A stretch of 64,000 nucleotides of DNA, taken from positions 48,895,899-48,959,898 of the forward strand of contig CP136067.1 of NCBI GenBank assembly GCA_032622095.1, written 5' to 3'. The stretch comes from Siphonodentalium dalli. Lineage: Eukaryota > Mollusca > Scaphopoda > Gadilida > Siphonodentaliidae. Positions 27,247 to 39,640 of this stretch are shown one piece after another (position 1 is the stretch's first letter; each line of letters opens with the position of its first letter). The notes beneath the pieces were generated by a model. The model saw only the letters and a program-made list of their open reading frames with translations. It was not told the DNA's origin and did not search any database. Position numbers and translations under genes: made by a program.

Positions 27247-27965
27247 AATAAAGAGCGTTAATTGACAGTATATTCATGACATGTTTCTAAAGAGCATATT
27301 TCTAACTCTTGTGTGGAAACAGTTTCTAATGCTCATGTGAATTTATTTTTGGAGATATATTTATGCAGTCTGTATGACGACATTTCATCTGATTATATTG
27401 ATCATACATATATACTACCACATTGCGTAACTATGTATAGGCGTAACCATATAAAGAGCGTTTTAGGTTCAATGTTTAACTGAGTTCAACCCTCCGCACA
27501 GCAGTGAGGCAAACTCGCTATATTTTCACCACACCGGGAACATAACTCTTGTGAATTTATTTTTGGAGATATATTTATGCAGTCTGTATGACGACATTTC
27601 ATCTGATTATATTGATCATACATATATAATACCACATTGCGTAACTATGTATAGGCGTAACCATATAAAGAGCGTTTTAGGTTCAATGTTTAACTGAGTT
27701 CAACCCTCCGCACAGTAGTGAGGCAAACGCGCTATATTTTTACCACACAGGGAACATACATAACTGAACGCTCTTTATAGTGTTACATACAGCCGACTAA
27801 GAGTATGTTCCAAGAGCTGGAAAACTTCGCAATTGGTCTTATATTTATGTGGCGCGTGTTGGAAAGGGACGAAGCACTAGGAATTTAGTTTTTACACAAA
27901 AAGTACCTATATATTAGATTTATATATAGGTAAGTTACACATAAGTGAAGCAAACGCTCTTTATT
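27247..27965. promoter_or_regulatory. Upstream region of cdc25 with repeated AAAGAGCGTT, copy 3
   Basis: Same arrangement. The corresponding part of copy 4 falls in or beyond the assembly gap. Confidence 0.5.
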
Positions 27966-28802
27966 TTTTTGCCGTATCATCAATAAACTGGCAAGCAATC
28001 CTGCTCTTTGTCGACTTTTTTATTTTCGGAACTGGACAGGGGTGTGCGGAAAAGCGAGAACAATTCCACGGTGATTTAAGTGGCAACCCAAAATGAACAG
28101 TGACAGTTTACAATTTAATATGCATCCGTTATAATTCAAACTATGGACAAACCCCCGTTTTATGAGCATATATAAATACACGATTTGATATCCAATAGTA
28201 CTTACTATATTGACTGTTCTGATTGCATATTTCTTGGAGTTTTACTATAAAAACAATCAAGTAGAGTGTCTAAAACGATTATCTCGATCCTGACCACGAA
28301 GCGAGGAAACCATACATGCATCAATTTAATGGATCTGGTTGAATTATGCCATATAGTTGACGTTTGCAGCTACTGTCTGCCCTTCTGGGATCGCCACATA
28401 GAGATCTCGCTCTGCTCTCAGATAACCACCTTAATTTATCTCGGTTGCTCGTTAGGACAACAGCATTTATGTGGAAACAGTTTCATTTTGATGATGGTTA
28501 ACTAAAGTGATCAGCGCTCTTTCGGAATATAATGGCGTTATCTTTTTCTTTTTTTCTTCTATTAATACATTTACAGTTAGTTGGTAAATTATCTCAGTCA
28601 CAGCTTTGGTCAATTCAGTACCATGCACCGTTCCGCCAAACATGTATAGTTATATATACTTCAAATTACCCATATCTTCCTGCATGTGTAGGCTGTTTAA
28701 CAGTTTACGTACGATACATTTTACATAACCTGACTTCAACGGACATCCATGAATCTTAGTATTCTTCCGGATACATGATGGCACAAGCCATACCCATATC
28801 TA

Positions 28803-28819
28803 CACGTATGTGTGTGTGC

Positions 28820-28863
<44 letters not shown>

Positions 28864-29032
28864 ATGTGTATGTATGTGTATGTATATGTATGTATATGTA
28901 TATATGTATGTATGTGTATGTATATATACATGTGTATGTGTATGTATATGTATGTGTGTATGTATGCGTATAGTCCGTATATGTATATGTATACATGCAT
29001 GCGTATGTGTGTATGCATATGTATGTGTATAT
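28803..29032. repeat. AT/GT compound microsatellite, copy 4
   Basis: Same locus; the pure TA tract is 28823-28857 (35 bases). Confidence 0.95.
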
Positions 29033-30690
29033 AAATACCATACAACTTTTGCAATTATTCAAACCTTGGAGATATCTCGCTTGCACTTAAGATAACCCTT
29101 TTAATTAACATATTGTATAACCGTTTTAAACACAATTTAAAGTCCCGCTTCAGCTCGACGTGAATTATTTCATACTCCTTATTTCCTCATAATGTCCCAC
29201 ATAATATGCTTTGGTGTAGTTAATTCCATGTACATGCACATATACACTGCATATAAAGGTGCATGACGTTACATAATGTATTCATATATATGCGTGGATG
29301 TGTGTGTGAGGGTGGGTGTGTGTGTGTGAGGGTGTGTGTGAGGGTGTGCACGTGCGTGTGAGAGGGTGGAGAGGGTGCGTTCGTGTGTGTTTGTGTGTGT
29401 GAGGGTGAGTTAACAATCGCCTACAATGGGGCTTACATTCCAGACTTTAAACCTTCTAATCGGGCTCGAGCCCGTTTGTCCCGCGAGCCCGATTGTAAAC
29501 AGCGTACAAACGGGTTCGCGAGAGCTCAAATTATAGATAGAAAACGAAAAGTCCAGTTGAGCCCGTTTGGATAACTCGTCTGGTTTTTAACATTTTTGGT
29601 GTGTGATCCTATCAACTATTGTGTATCCGAGATCCTAATTGTGCCAATAGAAACAAAACTTTCATATGTAGAATATGGCAGGTTTCGACGTACGTTGTAT
29701 AGTTCACCGGGTCGGGTATGTATGACACGGACAGAACACATTGTATTCAATAAACAGCTCCGTTAACATGCGCATCTCCAAATCGCGATTTTACCCACAA
29801 TTTCACTCAACTCCTATGTTATTCTCTATGGAGGTCTAGTTTAAGTTTATATCGTAGTCCCGTGTGTCTGTTCGTCAGATACAGACTAAAGTATTGTAGG
29901 AGCCTCCTTGATACCGGTATATTTATCAATGACAGCTATACGAGGCCTCTGGATATTGACATAAGCGCGTACATCGCAACACATATCTAGCAAAATAGCC
30001 CCTTAAGTGAGATGTCTTTCAACAAAGGTCAAGGTTATTTTAGGGTCAAGGTCATGTAAACCCCCCACATCAACTTGACAACAAATTTGGTTGAGGTCGG
30101 ATCTTGACTGCTCCCGCGATGTCGACCCATGTTAAGATGGACATATAATCGAATTACCTCGCTGACGCCAACCGTGACAAAACATTTCAATAAAAACCCT
30201 GCGATCCTATGTTGAATCAGATTAGCAAGCAGCCGGCTAATTGCGTTCGCGCGATGCAAAACCTGGAAGCTCGTCGCCTTATTAGGGTAGATTGGTTCAA
30301 TCAGTTATCTCGAGCGAAATGATATGCCGCTGAAATTTCTGCGCGGCCAATTCTTTGCGAGACGGGAATCTATTGAATCTGCGTCAGCCTAACAGGGGCA
30401 TATTCGTTAAGCAATTTATCTGGAGGGAAATTAAATGCAGCTAAAAGGCAGGCTCGTTATTACAAAACGCCATAACTAAAGACCGGCATAAAGCACGCTA
30501 TCGTGCTATGCATCGTTGGAAAGGGCACACCCTGGGCTATTTAACTGGGTTAATTTGATTGTGAAGTAGGCACGTTTGCGTTGAGTTATTTTCGCATATA
30601 TCTTTTGCGAAAACGGTTATCATTATTTATATGTATGATAATTCACACAATGCCTACATACCATGCACGCAGACTCATTTGACTGCTGAA

Positions 30691-33600
30691 CTAATTACGA
30701 ACAATTGCACTCAAGTGCAATCGCGCTTTGCTCAAGTCAAATTGCGCTAAAATTAAGCAAAATTGCGCTGTGCATACGCGATCCAGCGAGATCACTGTAA
30801 CCAACGAACGAGTACCAGCGTAGTTTCGGCGGTCAAATGCACACGCTTGGACTATTGCGCCGAGGGACAAAATTGCACAGTGGTCACGATTGCGCTGCAT
30901 TGCACTGAAGCGCAATTGCACTGAGGTGCGACGACATTGCGCTGCACTGAAGCGCAATTGCGCTGTGGTGCGGCGATATTGCGCTGCACTCAAGCGCAAA
31001 TGCACTGCACTGCACTGCGGTTCCTTATATCCGCCATGAAGGATATAGATTTCAGGGTAAAACAGGTTCGGATAATTCTCGGCGTTCCTATCTCTGTCCT
31101 TCTGTCGCAGGTGTCTGAGCCTAGAAAAAATACATTCAGATATAAACCTTCGCTCACGACATAGCAATCACATATACATGTAGTGAACTGTATTGCTACG
31201 TGTATGCTTACATCAGATTAAATAATTAAATAATGCTCCAATTTCTCCTTTTCATTTCCATGCTAAACTTAAAGGGGTACTGTATACTAAATCCGGCCAT
31301 ATATGGGACCATCTGCTTTTATACCGAATATAAGCATAACATTAATGAATTTTATCCATGGATTAGTGTAAAATACACGTGTACTCTATGCACGATGCAA
31401 ACAACATGGTAATTATAATGAAAATGAATTTAGTGTTTTAAGGTTTGTCAATCAGACTATTCCATCCATATGTTAATATATTAATAAACTATGGTTGACA
31501 TAGAATTGATACTTACATTTTTGGACCGCGTTCAGATGAGAACTCGCAGTGAAAGATCACAATGGCCCGGTGTTTGAGGGGAGAGTCGCCCAAAAATCTC
31601 TTCTCGATCATCGCCTGTGTGTGGAGATTCTCAGCATCCTGTAAATAAGAAGTTACTTGTGACTTAGATACAGACCCTAAGACAATACAAACACTACTCA
31701 ATTCAACCGCAAAATCGGCCGATAGGAAAACTGATCATTATTATAACAAAAACATAATTTTGTTCTGGTATTGACGATTGTTAACAATGGGTGGCTGCAT
31801 TTAGATTCTTGACACACACCACCATTAAGAGTGATACAATAAATCTGAATTGATGGTCTGAGCGTGTTACCAATTTAAGTATTGGACTCATTATCAGGAA
31901 AAAAAACCAAAAGAAATAAAACTATACGGATATACATGTACAAATGTGTAATACATGGATATGTAATTTCAACATATATATTGATATTTGTTACGTAATA
32001 AAATAATGTTGTCAATCAAAATAATGCCAATAAAATAATTTAACTTGACATGATCCTCATTATTTTACAAAAGAAATAAATCGATTGCTGTGTCATATTG
32101 GCAAATATTAGAGCAGAGGTCATGTCGGTGACGCACACGTACCTGGATATGTCCACCTTCGTACTCATATGGGTATCGACAGTCTACGACCACAAACTCG
32201 TCCATGCTGTTGCTGAATCGGCCTGACATCAAATCTTCCAACTGTAAACAACAATTATGAATTTCACTATCTATATTTTAAAACTGGAACAAGTCTACGA
32301 TGAAACTACGGCACTTGCAATGGATATTTTAGTATATTTGGTTTACTCATCCTATAAGAACACTGGTCGTCTAGTGAAGAATTTCGAGACATGACTGTAT
32401 ACACCATTTATCACACATCTTACCTGACTACTTATTATCTTTTCCCTTCTATCACACCCCACTCTTACTCATCCCTGCACTAGCTTAACTATTCCAACAT
32501 GTATGAGAGAACAGAGAACTATATTTGAATTTCCGCCTTTACATTGTAGCTGCCTGTATTGAAACTTGAGGTAACATTTACATAGCAATTATTTTTATAA
32601 AAGCCATAGGCTTGTTATCCCGTCATAATTTGAACAGTTTACTTTTCTATCAGTTTGAATTTCAGATATAGAAGGAAGTCCAGATAGTTGGGCACAAAAG
32701 CAACATGGAAACATTCATATTACATGTATGTCACAATCAAATAAATGTATGTCTCGATTATCGAATAGATACATTAATACGTTGAAATCACTCACTGTTT
32801 GTGGGGAGATGTACTTGAGGTCCTTGTGTCGATCTGAGATGACATGGAGAGTGTAGCTCGAGGTCCCGTCACCGATCAGATCAACGTTGGAGGTCATGGA
32901 GTTGAGAGCTTCTTTAATTCTCATGTCGTCTTTGTCTGATTTCTCTAACAGATGGCGTTTGGCTGGTGGTTCGATGACATCACATTTCTCGGTGATCTGG
33001 CGTTTCAGACAGTTGTCGGAGGATTTTGAACGTCCGAAAAGACATCGAACTGGTCTACGACGGATGGACAACTGGAAGCGAAATATTTAGAACAGTGATA
33101 CATGTATCAAAATATCATATAATTATTTGCTTAGCTGTTTGTATTTAAATACTTAAATTATTAGCGTAAACTTAATGCCACACATACACTATATAAATAT
33201 GGCTTCTTGTCTTAGGGTGGTTACACACATGCATGCAACCTCTGTAATTATCGTGTATTTGGCGTTTTACACGGATAATACAGACAATGTAACATGTGTC
33301 CACTGACAACCCAATCATTGCGGACGTGTTGACCGCACTGAGTTCTAGTTCCAATTAAGGAATGTAGAGAAGCCGCTATCTTGGACCGAGTCGCCAGGCC
33401 ACTTAAAATACTTGTTCGTGGGATAACCCAGATTGTGGACGTTCTATTTAAATAATTATTAGTCCTCTCTTGATATTTATAGCAGTGGTGGATCCGGATT
33501 TCCCCGACGCAGGGGCTATATATATATGATCCCGAAAGCTACCAGGCGGGGGTGGCTAACTCTGAGCTATTTAAGTAAAACATTATATTGTACCTTCTTG

Positions 33601-36331
33601 CGCAGATTATTCCGACCGATATACAACTAAGTCCCTTAGCGATTTGAAGCTTTCAGGACCCCATGCCAAACAAGCATCATGGTCGAACATATTCTATATG
33701 AAGCCTGTATATGCCAGACGTGTCGCTTCTGGTGTTCGTGCATTAATAAAATGTCACACAGAGTTGACTAATTTCCGCATCCGTAAGAGAAGACGTGTTT
33801 TGGACTGGCCTTAAATGTCCTGATAGCAGACAGTTTGACTTCGCTTATCACTACTCACTTGTCTGGCATGTTAACAATGAACGCTCGCAGATATTTAATG
33901 TTGTCAATTATTGGTGTGGCCATGTAAAATACATGTATTTTACACACAGAAATTACATGCATACTGTGTGTATCCACCCTTAGGCTGCTGAAATGCTTTC
34001 CTAAATTGCTGGATAAACTGTATTCGTGTATAGGTTTCTTGGTGTTAATTGTCCGGCCATAATTTTAGCCGGTCCTATATGGTTTTTGTCAAATCTTATT
34101 AACCTATTAATGTGCGTTCATTGTTTTCTTAATTTTAGAAATAATAATATAACGTACCTCAGACTTAGTAGGTGTTTCTGATGGGAGAAACGAACTGAAG
34201 CTACCCTCATGTTCGCTGATGTGTGCAGTAGTTGGTGTCTGGAAAACAAATTATATTCATTAATGTGGATATAATTAGACATATCAATTAAAATTTATGT
34301 CAAGGAACTCAATTACTATTTCCTGTGTGGAACATTCTGTGCCTCTTATATTATACATTATAGCATAGACTATTGAAAGAAAATAATCGAAAATATGCGA
34401 ATAAAATACATAACATAATGTGAGCATGTAGGTGTCATAATACATACGTTCGTGTTCATTACTGTGGTTGCGTTCGAATCTTCGCATAAAACGAACTGAC
34501 GAACTAACTATTGATCTATTACTTAATACTGTTCTTAAATAAGCACAATGTTTAAACTGAAATTGTTTCTCTAAATTACGGATAATAGGTCCTTATAAAT
34601 CACGTTTGTACGAGTTGGCAATTTCTCCTGCTCTAATCCTGCTTACCTCTACGTCTATACCGCTATCTCTGGACGACTCGTCGACGTGAAGCTTGAAGTC
34701 ACAAGGGCTCAACAGCTGGATGATATCCATGGTATCGTCTATGTCGAAAGTGATGTTAGGAATCTGAAAGAAAAATGGTTTCAATTAATTAATATGGCAA
34801 AAGAGGACGTATTGACGTCAACTCGGATATCAACCTACAATCAACTACACTCTCGATAAATATAGGCCATATATTAATAATATAATAAATTTATACTGTG
34901 AGAATTTGATCTATTCTGGTAATATTCTCCGATACGTTCATTTATTTGAAATATTTAATAACACGCGGAAATATTCAGGCAACTAAAAATATATTGGGCA
35001 ATAAATTGTTGCCGCTAAATTCCACCTCCTCGCCAAAGAATGTCAGACAATGAGCACATGCTACATGCCACTGATAAGATATATTTGATCCAGTTTACGC
35101 GGTGGCGATGTGAATGATAAATATAAGGGAATACATTATAACTTAAAATATGTGTATCGACATAGAGGTGTATTCCAGTTCGAAATTTTAAATAATAGCA
35201 TTAGGGCTCTACAAGTACCAGTTTTGAAACATTTGAAATGGATTGAGGTACACGGTAAAACTAATAACCACGCGATGACGACGATACTCACAATGGATTC
35301 AAGGCGAGAAGAGCGAATGAATAAAAAGTTCAAACTTTACTGCTTATAAAGTAAGGGACATAATGTTGTTTATTTTGAAAATACGTGAGAAACGATTCGC
35401 GATGTTGTATGATAACAAATTGTAACACATCGGGATCGCGTGGCAGAATGTTGCTCACGAATACGGTTGCCTATCACAACTCGGGGCGTTAAAATTACAC
35501 AGATAGTGGGAAGAGCAGCGTCGATGCGCATGACAACGTGTTAGATTTCTTGTTCAGAAGTGTTTAGTCGCATGTTTGGAAGTGATATAACAGTTTGTGA
35601 GTGAAATTCAGCCCAGGAACTGTCAACTATATTGTTTACAACTTATCAACTATGTTAGCAATTTAGTCAGTCGGTGATTTGCTGAAGATGAATAACGATC
35701 AATGGGGGATCACGAACCTCACGAAGGCCCACAAAATATACTAACAGTGACACTGCGCTTTTTGTTTTATCTGCTGAATAACATCGGGACCTAACTTTTC
35801 TAAATTCTATGAAATGAACAAATCTGTATCGGGCACAATTAGTCCGGACAATGCACGCACCAATGTTACCACCAATGTGATGAGAATTCAACAATTTTAT
35901 GCGACCTACTAGCTTCAATATAATACTCTTTATTCCGGCCTCCATGTATTCCGGCTTCCACGATGAAGAGCAGTGAGGTTATTGAATTGTATGTTTTTCT
36001 ATTCACAAATTCGTGGAGAGTGTATATAAACAGCAAAAAAACAATTGTAAAAGACAAATCCAAATGTAAAAGTCAGTTAGCACATATCAGCGCGGAACGG
36101 GTGTTGTAACTTAAAAAAAAAAATAGGTACACATTATTAAGAGATCCGGTTTTGTGTATATGTAAACATAATTTTAAACATACCATATTGTAGATAGTTG
36201 AAAGTATTGAGTGTTTATATATGAATATGCGTTTTCTACTGCAACAAAATGAACTGACAAGTTAAGACGGGACACCATTTTATTAACTACGCGCACATAT
36301 CACGTGACTTCAGTTGAGCTTGGCTTACCAT
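30691..36331 (-). CDS. cdc25: Cdc25 phosphatase, copy 4 (Asp-Arg variant)
   Basis: Exons: 36331-36329, 34763-34647, 34238-34158, 33071-32796, 32241-32143, 31638-31517, 31120-30691. The coding sequence equals copy 3. The gap begins 308 bp upstream of the inferred start codon, so the promoter-proximal part is only partly present. Coding exons are complete. Confidence 0.91.
33215..33979. mobile_element. Harbinger-like element in cdc25 intron, copy 4
   Basis: Same insertion and same left-TIR mismatch as in copy 3. Confidence 0.75.
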
Positions 36332-36638
36332 ATTGTGCAAGTGATTGAATTTCAACCGACAAAGAGTCACTTCGTACTATGTCCCTAGCCCATAAGCGCG
36401 ACTGGCGGCGTTTTCTCGCCTGATAGTGTGAAAGTCTGACCCCTTTATTAATCACCGGAACCAACTTATATGTTTCGTCGTTAACATTATCACTCCATGA
36501 GGAGCTTATCACTCCGAGGGGAGCTTTGCGAATATGACAAGATAGAAGAATTCGTTTCGTTTTTTTTTCAACTCAGGTTTTGCCCCCAAATTATCCTTAG
36601 TAATGCTCACTTCCATAACATTCCAGTGATGTTCGGAA

Positions 36639-36738
36639 NNNNNNNNNNNNNNNNNNNNNNNNNNNNNNNNNNNNNNNNNNNNNNNNNNNNNNNNNNNNNN
36701 NNNNNNNNNNNNNNNNNNNNNNNNNNNNNNNNNNNNNN
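36639..36738. other. Assembly gap of 100 N
   Basis: Exactly 100 N, the conventional placeholder for a scaffold join of unknown size. It lies inside copy 4 of the array, so neither the array length nor the adjacency of the right half of the window to cdc25 is proven. Confidence 0.99.
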
Positions 36739-37459
36739 GCTCTTACTCTAGGGGTGATCCTAAGCATGCCTGCACATTTTCAAAACATTGCCTTAATAAA
36801 TGCAGGCGCTGCAGAGTGTGCCAATGGATAAAATTTGAAATCCAAAATGGCCAGAAATTTTGGGAAAAAATTACAGCTCCCATCTAGAGGTTACCCCGAA
36901 GATCCATATGAAGTTTGGTGATTATAGGATGTGGCCTGCATGGTAACCCAACAGAAATTGTTGATGGACAGAATGATGCCATGGCAATAGTTCAAGCTTG
37001 ACTTTTTCAAGTTGAGCTAAAAATGAGTGCCTTAAAACCACAATACCACTTACATGACAACAAAAAACGTAAAAAAATAAATGAAAACTGGGTCGATTTC
37101 TACCCACCATATAGCAAAAATATCAACGCTGCTTGTGTGGCATTTCCAATAGTGCTATGTGGCTATTGTTTACAATTTTTATACCATTCTTTAATACTTG
37201 TATTTAGAATTTGCGCAGTACTATTTTTCGCTCAGTTTTGAATTCGCAGACCTATCTGCATGAATTAAAAACTGACCGAAATATTATTTGTAAAAGTCGT
37301 GGATCTGATGACAGTTTCAGTTCTTAGTCGTTTCCGCAGATACATGTGTATATTACACATGATCACAGTGGATTTACATCATGCATATGGATTTCAAGTT
37401 TGAATCCATTGGCAGTGTACACCCCTGCAGCCTGTATATATCGAAGAAATGTTTTGTAA
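36739..37459. other. Unassigned sequence right of the gap
   Basis: No gene recognised. ORFs of 62-72 codons show no family motif or splice pattern. The sequence is not related to the 9.5-kb unit. Confidence 0.5.
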
Positions 37460-37986
37460 ATTTACAGTAGTGATGTGGACGTGGTCCGGTCCACTGTCAA
37501 GGCGATCCAATCCGGTCCGGTCCAGGCCATTCCGTTCTGGTACCCATGCCTGGACTGGTCCAGTCCACTTACATGTCAATGAATTGCCCGGATTTTGACG
37601 ATTTCTCGAAGAAGTTACCCTAGATATATTAAATAATTTAGTTCCCTGCGTATAACATGTTTGACAACAATTGTGCGATGCATTGTCAATATGTCTTGTC
37701 TCTGGTGGCGAGGACACAATGTATTAACCATGCACTGCATACAGTAGTGCGAATATACATTAGTATATGTATTACATGGTAGACAACAAACAATGAAATT
37801 TCAGCTAAGGTCTGTATGTGTTTATACACAATCTAACATGGCAGTCAACTGATCGGATCAACTCTCTTCTGCAGGCACAATGTTTGATAGATTGGTCCGT
37901 TTGGTCGACTGCCATGAATCCATGATACATTGTAATGAACACATAGGGCCTACTCCATGTTTGTCCACACTGTTATACTACATTTG

Positions 37987-38582
37987 TAGTCAGAATAAGT
38001 GTCACTTTAAGCGAAGCAATAAAGTTGATTATTTTTTATGGTTTTAGTCCCAAATATGGCTTTCATTGGAAAGCTCTCATCAAAGGCTTTCCGGTGAATG
38101 CAATCAAGTCATATTTGGGACTAAAATCTTAAATATAAACCTAAATATTGCATCGCTTAACCCATTACCAACAGAAGGGCCCTGTGCCAATGCATTCTCT
38201 TATATATGCGAGTCGACCACTAGAGTCGCCTCGCATATATATAAGAGAATGCATTGGCTTAAACACATTAAAAATTATAAAATTGTTAAAGAATGTAAGA
38301 AAAAATGGTAAAAAGTGTTAAAAAAAGATTTTTTTTAGGCCAATGCATTCTCTTATATATGCGAGGCGACCTATGGTCGACTCGGATATATAAGAGAATG
38401 CATTGGCACAGGGCATAACTGTAACCATCACAATGTGGTCAAGGAGCCGGTTCGCAATGATATCCATATTTGTATGGTTCTATTGAGACAGACCGAAGAT
38501 ATTTTAGGCTGTTGAACGCTTTATTTGGACGGTTTTGGCCGGTTTGTTGGGTAAAGGGTTAAAGTGACCCTTATTCTGACTA
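37987..38582. mobile_element. Palindromic MITE, split by a nested TTAA element
   Basis: Left arm TAGTCAGAATAAGTGTCACT and an inverted right arm ending CCTTATTCTGACTA. The inner arms TTTTAGTCCCAAATATG (38042 on) and CATATTTGGGACTAAAA surround a GGAAAGCTCT core. Without the nested 398-bp element it would be about 195 bp. The core resembles the palindrome at 61061-61167. Confidence 0.7.
38161..38558. mobile_element. TTAA-flanked MITE, family A, with double-hairpin cassette
   Basis: Flanked by TTAA (38157-38160 and 38559-38562), starting CCCATTACCAACAG and ending TGTTGGGTAAAGGG. It contains two long hairpins built on CCAATGCATTCTC...GAGAATGCATTGG, separated by an AT-rich linker, and a unique flank on one side. 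TTAA duplication with CCC ends is the piggyBac hallmark. No transposase is present. Confidence 0.8.
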
Positions 38583-39094
38583 AAACTGTAACTAGGAGTG
38601 TTGGTGTGGGATATGGTAGTTATTAAACACAATTTATTATGAAACTGTTAACATTATTTTTATGTTTGAGAAAATGAGAATGTTTATATTTGCAAACAAA
38701 GTTAACTAATATAACTATTATAATAACTAAATGGCACAGGTTGTCGTTACTAGTCCGAGGATACCACACATTCACATTAAACGTCACTATAACGGCAGAC
38801 AGCAATGACCTTATTCAGACTGAAGGTTTAAATACGTGATAAATCAGCGATAGTTAGATCAATGCAAAATAGTGGCCCGGACCAGAAAGTACCGGACCGG
38901 CAGTAAAAAGCGGTCCAAAGCAGACCGGAACCGGTCCAAGGCGGTCCGGTCCGCATCACTAATTTACAGGCATGATTAGGAACACCTCTAAAGTGGGAGC
39001 TATCCAATTTGAACTATTTTCGGTGAAAAAACCTACAGCCATCTTGGATTTTACACTTAAAGATATCCAAATCATATACCGGTGTAACACGATA

Positions 39095-39640
39095 TCTTCC
39101 CCCCGCGGGTATCTTCCCCCCACCCTGGGTATCTTCCCCCCCCCCCCCCCCCCCCCCCCCCACTCATACATTAGTTTTTTTTCCCTCACTTATTTTATAT
39201 TATTATGGTAAGAAATGCCGAGAAAACTATTAAAAAAAAAAAAAAAAAAAAAAATTATTTTGAAGTTTAACTTTACCCAATAATAGTATAAATATGTCAA
39301 AATCTTACCTTATGATTCTATCGTTTAATTTTGTTTATGACAAAAATTTAAAGTATGATTTTATTGCTTAATTTGCTTTATATAGTCATGAAATGGCGAG
39401 AAATTAACTTATATGAGCAAAATTTGATAGATTAAGAATTTCGGGGTGGGGGGGGGGAAGATACCCAGGCCTGAGTATCTTCCCCCCCACCCAGCGCCTA
39501 CATATGAAAAAAATTAAATGTATGATTTTATTGCTTAATTTGCTTTATATAGTCATGAAATTGCGAGAAATTAACTTTATATGAGCAAAATTTGATAGAG
39601 TAAGGAATTTGGGGTGGGGGGGGGGGGGAATACCCAGGCC
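39095..39640. repeat. Homopolymer and G/C-tract repeat region
   Basis: A run of 26 C (39136-39161), a run of 23 A (39232-39254), and G runs at 39443-39457 and 39611-39628. A tandem repeat with 167-bp offset begins at TATGATTTTATTGC (39354 and 39521). GTATCTTCCCCCC words on one strand are mirrored by GGGGGGAAGATAC on the other. Confidence 0.8.

Larger units (their letters stand above)
19051..28567. repeat. Tandem 9.5-kb unit, copy 3 (cdc25 array)
   Basis: Third unit, offset +9517 from copy 2; the AT tract is 39 bases. It shares with copy 4 two changes absent from copies 1 and 2: a two-base change in the last cdc25 exon (Glu-Met becomes Asp-Arg) and one substitution in the left TIR of the element at 23702. 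Confidence 0.97.
28568..36638. repeat. Tandem 9.5-kb unit, copy 4, cut by assembly gap
   Basis: Fourth unit, offset +9513 from copy 3 after the AT tract (35 bases). It stops at the 100-N gap about 310 bp upstream of the inferred cdc25 first exon, so the duplicated upstream region seen in copies 1-3 is missing. Sequence beyond the gap is unrelated to the unit. Confidence 0.97.
37468..38961. mobile_element. hAT-like non-autonomous element with 8-bp target duplication
   Basis: Ends TAGTGATGTGGAC and, inverted, TAGTGATGCGGAC. It is flanked on both sides by a perfect 8-bp duplication, ATTTACAG (37460-37467 and 38962-38969). Subterminal sequence is full of GGTCCGGTCC-type words. The 8-bp duplication and TAGTGATG end fit the hAT superfamily. 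No transposase frame is seen. It hosts the nested insertions at 37987 and 38161. Confidence 0.82.

Noticed and set aside
38066-38311. ORFs crossing the palindromic cassette (recurring peptides such as CANAFSYICE and YKRMHW)
   Set aside because: The same peptide words recur wherever the hairpin occurs, on either strand, so they are translations of the repeat.
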